A stretch of 14,123 bases of DNA from an uncultured Desulfovibrio sp. (GTDB taxonomy: Bacteria > Desulfobacterota > Desulfovibrionia > Desulfovibrionales > Desulfovibrionaceae): the NCBI GenBank assembly GCA_900553145.1, contig USCL01000077.1:1-14123 (forward strand), written 5' to 3'. The translations under genes were made by a program, and so were the position numbers. Below are positions 13,163 to 14,123 of this stretch, in pieces. Numbering within the stretch: position 1 is the first letter of the stretch; each line of letters starts with the position of its first letter. Under the pieces are notes generated by a model, which saw nothing but the letters and a program-made list of their open reading frames with translations, did not search any database and was not told the origin of the DNA.

Positions 13163-14123
13163 ATGTTCAAGAGCAACATCGAGTTACTCGACAAACCAAC
13201 ATTTATCGGATCTCTTTTGCTTTTATTTATTGTTGTTATTCCATTGGTCTTTTTTCCAAAAGAAGGGGCCGAATGGATTGCCTCCGCCAAAATATTGATG
13301 ACGGACAAGCTTGGCTTTATGTATTTGGGCTTGGGGCTCGCTTCATTTTTCTTTATGATTTATATCATCTTTTCCGATATCGGGCAGATCAAGCTTGGAG
13401 AGCCTGACGAAAAGCCCGAATTCAGCACGGCATCATGGGCCGCCATGCTTTTCTGCGGCGGCATCGGAGCCAGTATCATGTATTGGGGGTGCATCGAATG
13501 GGCCTATTATTACCTTGATCCGCCGTTTCAGCTTGCGCCGGGAAGCGAGGAAGCCATCCGCTGGGCGGCAACGTACGGCATATTCCATTGGGGGCCCATT
13601 GCGTGGTCGATCTATCTTGTCCCCGCCTTGCCCATCGCCTACTTCTTCTATGTGCGCAAGCAGCCTGCTCTCAAGGTTTCCAGTGCGCTGATGCCGGTAA
13701 TCGGCGAAGCCCGCAGCAACGGCTGGACGGGAAAGCTCGTGGACATCCTGTTCATTTTTGGCCTGCTCGGGGGCGGAGCTACGACCCTAGGGCTTGCCGC
13801 GCCGCTCATCACCGAAGGGATCCACCACTTGTTCGGCATTCCCAGGGATACGCTTGTGCAGGTGCTTGTCCTGCTGGCCTGTACGGTGCTCTTTGGCTAT
13901 TCCGCCTACATGGGCATGGAGAAGGGGATCAAGGTGCTCAGCAATATCAATTTCTGGGGCGCCATGGGCCTGCTTGCCTTCATCCTGCTCGCGGGGCCGA
14001 CGATCTTCATGCTGGAGACCGGGTTGGATTCCCTTGGGCGTATGCTGAGCAACTTTTTCGTCATGGCGACATGGGCGGAACCGTTCGGCGGATACGGATC
14101 GTTCAAGAACACGCACTTCCCTC
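13163..14123 (+). CDS. BCCT-family (CaiT/BetP-like) transporter, 3'-partial
   Basis: The frame runs from ATG 13163 (AAGGAG 5 nt upstream) to the window edge, giving 320 codons of a protein that normally has 500 or more. It shows several membrane segments and the betaine/carnitine/choline transporter signature: WAAMLFCGGIGASIMYWGCIEWAYYY (given here in pieces: residues 92-101, then IGASIMYWG, then CIEWAYYY) followed by YGIFHWGPIAWSIY (139-151) and PALPIAYFFY. BCCT carriers import trimethylammonium compounds by sodium or proton symport, or by antiport. The glycine-rich loop reads CGGIGASIMYW, closer to CaiT than to sodium-driven BetP. The corrinoid methyl-transfer operon at the left end could use a quaternary amine, but the two loci are 10 kb apart and a link is not shown. 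Confidence 0.88.
   Translation, partial: MFKSNIELLDKPTFIGSLLLLFIVVIPLVFFPKEGAEWIASAKILMTDKLGFMYLGLGLASFFFMIYIIFSDIGQIKLGEPDEKPEFSTASWAAMLFCGGIGASIMYWGCIEWAYYYLDPPFQLAPGSEEAIRWAATYGIFHWGPIAWSIYLVPALPIAYFFYVRKQPALKVSSALMPVIGEARSNGWTGKLVDILFIFGLLGGGATTLGLAAPLITEGIHHLFGIPRDTLVQVLVLLACTVLFGYSAYMGMEKGIKVLSNINFWGAMGLLAFILLAGPTIFMLETGLDSLGRMLSNFFVMATWAEPFGGYGSFKNTHFP

Overview
The window looks like a chromosomal segment of a GC-rich (coding DNA around 55-60% G+C), strictly anaerobic, sulfur-metabolising bacterium. The gene content fits Desulfovibrionaceae (a Desulfovibrio/Bilophila-like organism), but that is an inference from gene families; no rRNA or other species marker is present.

Left block (1-2505, + strand): the end of a corrinoid-dependent methyl-transfer operon. 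It holds the C-terminal part of a URO-D (MtaA/MtbA-type) methyltransferase fused to a thioredoxin-like CxxC domain, a CobW/HypB-type GTPase, and a B12-binding corrinoid protein with the DxHxxG cobalt-ligand motif. The substrate-specific methyltransferase is probably upstream of the window.

Central block (2594-10671, - strand): eight genes in one direction. In transcription order they are an APC-family amino-acid permease, a histidinol-dehydrogenase-like (HpsN-like) enzyme, a DegT/DnrJ-type aminotransferase, a D-cysteine desulfhydrase/L-cysteate sulfo-lyase (CuyA-like) enzyme, an Asp/Glu-racemase-family protein, a TauE/SafE (TSUP) exporter, a GntR/FCD regulator, and a RidA enamine deaminase that lacks a normal start codon. 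Together they suggest uptake of an amino-sulfonate, four-electron oxidation of an alcohol group, racemisation, elimination of sulfite with an aminoacrylate by-product, and sulfite export. A candidate substrate is cysteinolic acid or a related C3 sulfonate (inference).

Control of the central block: a divergent GntR/FCD regulator (10945-11610, +) shares a promoter region with the permease. Two overlapping 18-bp palindromes (AATATTTCATGAAATATT type, 12-bp phasing) lie there, and a near-identical pair precedes the HpsN-like gene. The permease carries a (CT)16 dinucleotide tract just inside its well-placed ATG. The ATG is out of frame in this copy, and loss of one unit would restore a full-length protein. 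This looks like a phase-variable (slipped-strand) uptake switch and is the most striking feature of the window.

Right block (11611-14123): a 44-nt perfect palindrome between convergent genes, an EamA/DMT transporter (-), a roughly 550-bp AT-rich intergenic region with five TTGTCG/CGACAA half-sites, and the 5' part of a BCCT-family (CaiT-like) transporter (+) that runs off the window. The gntR-EamA stretch is visibly more AT-rich than its neighbours.
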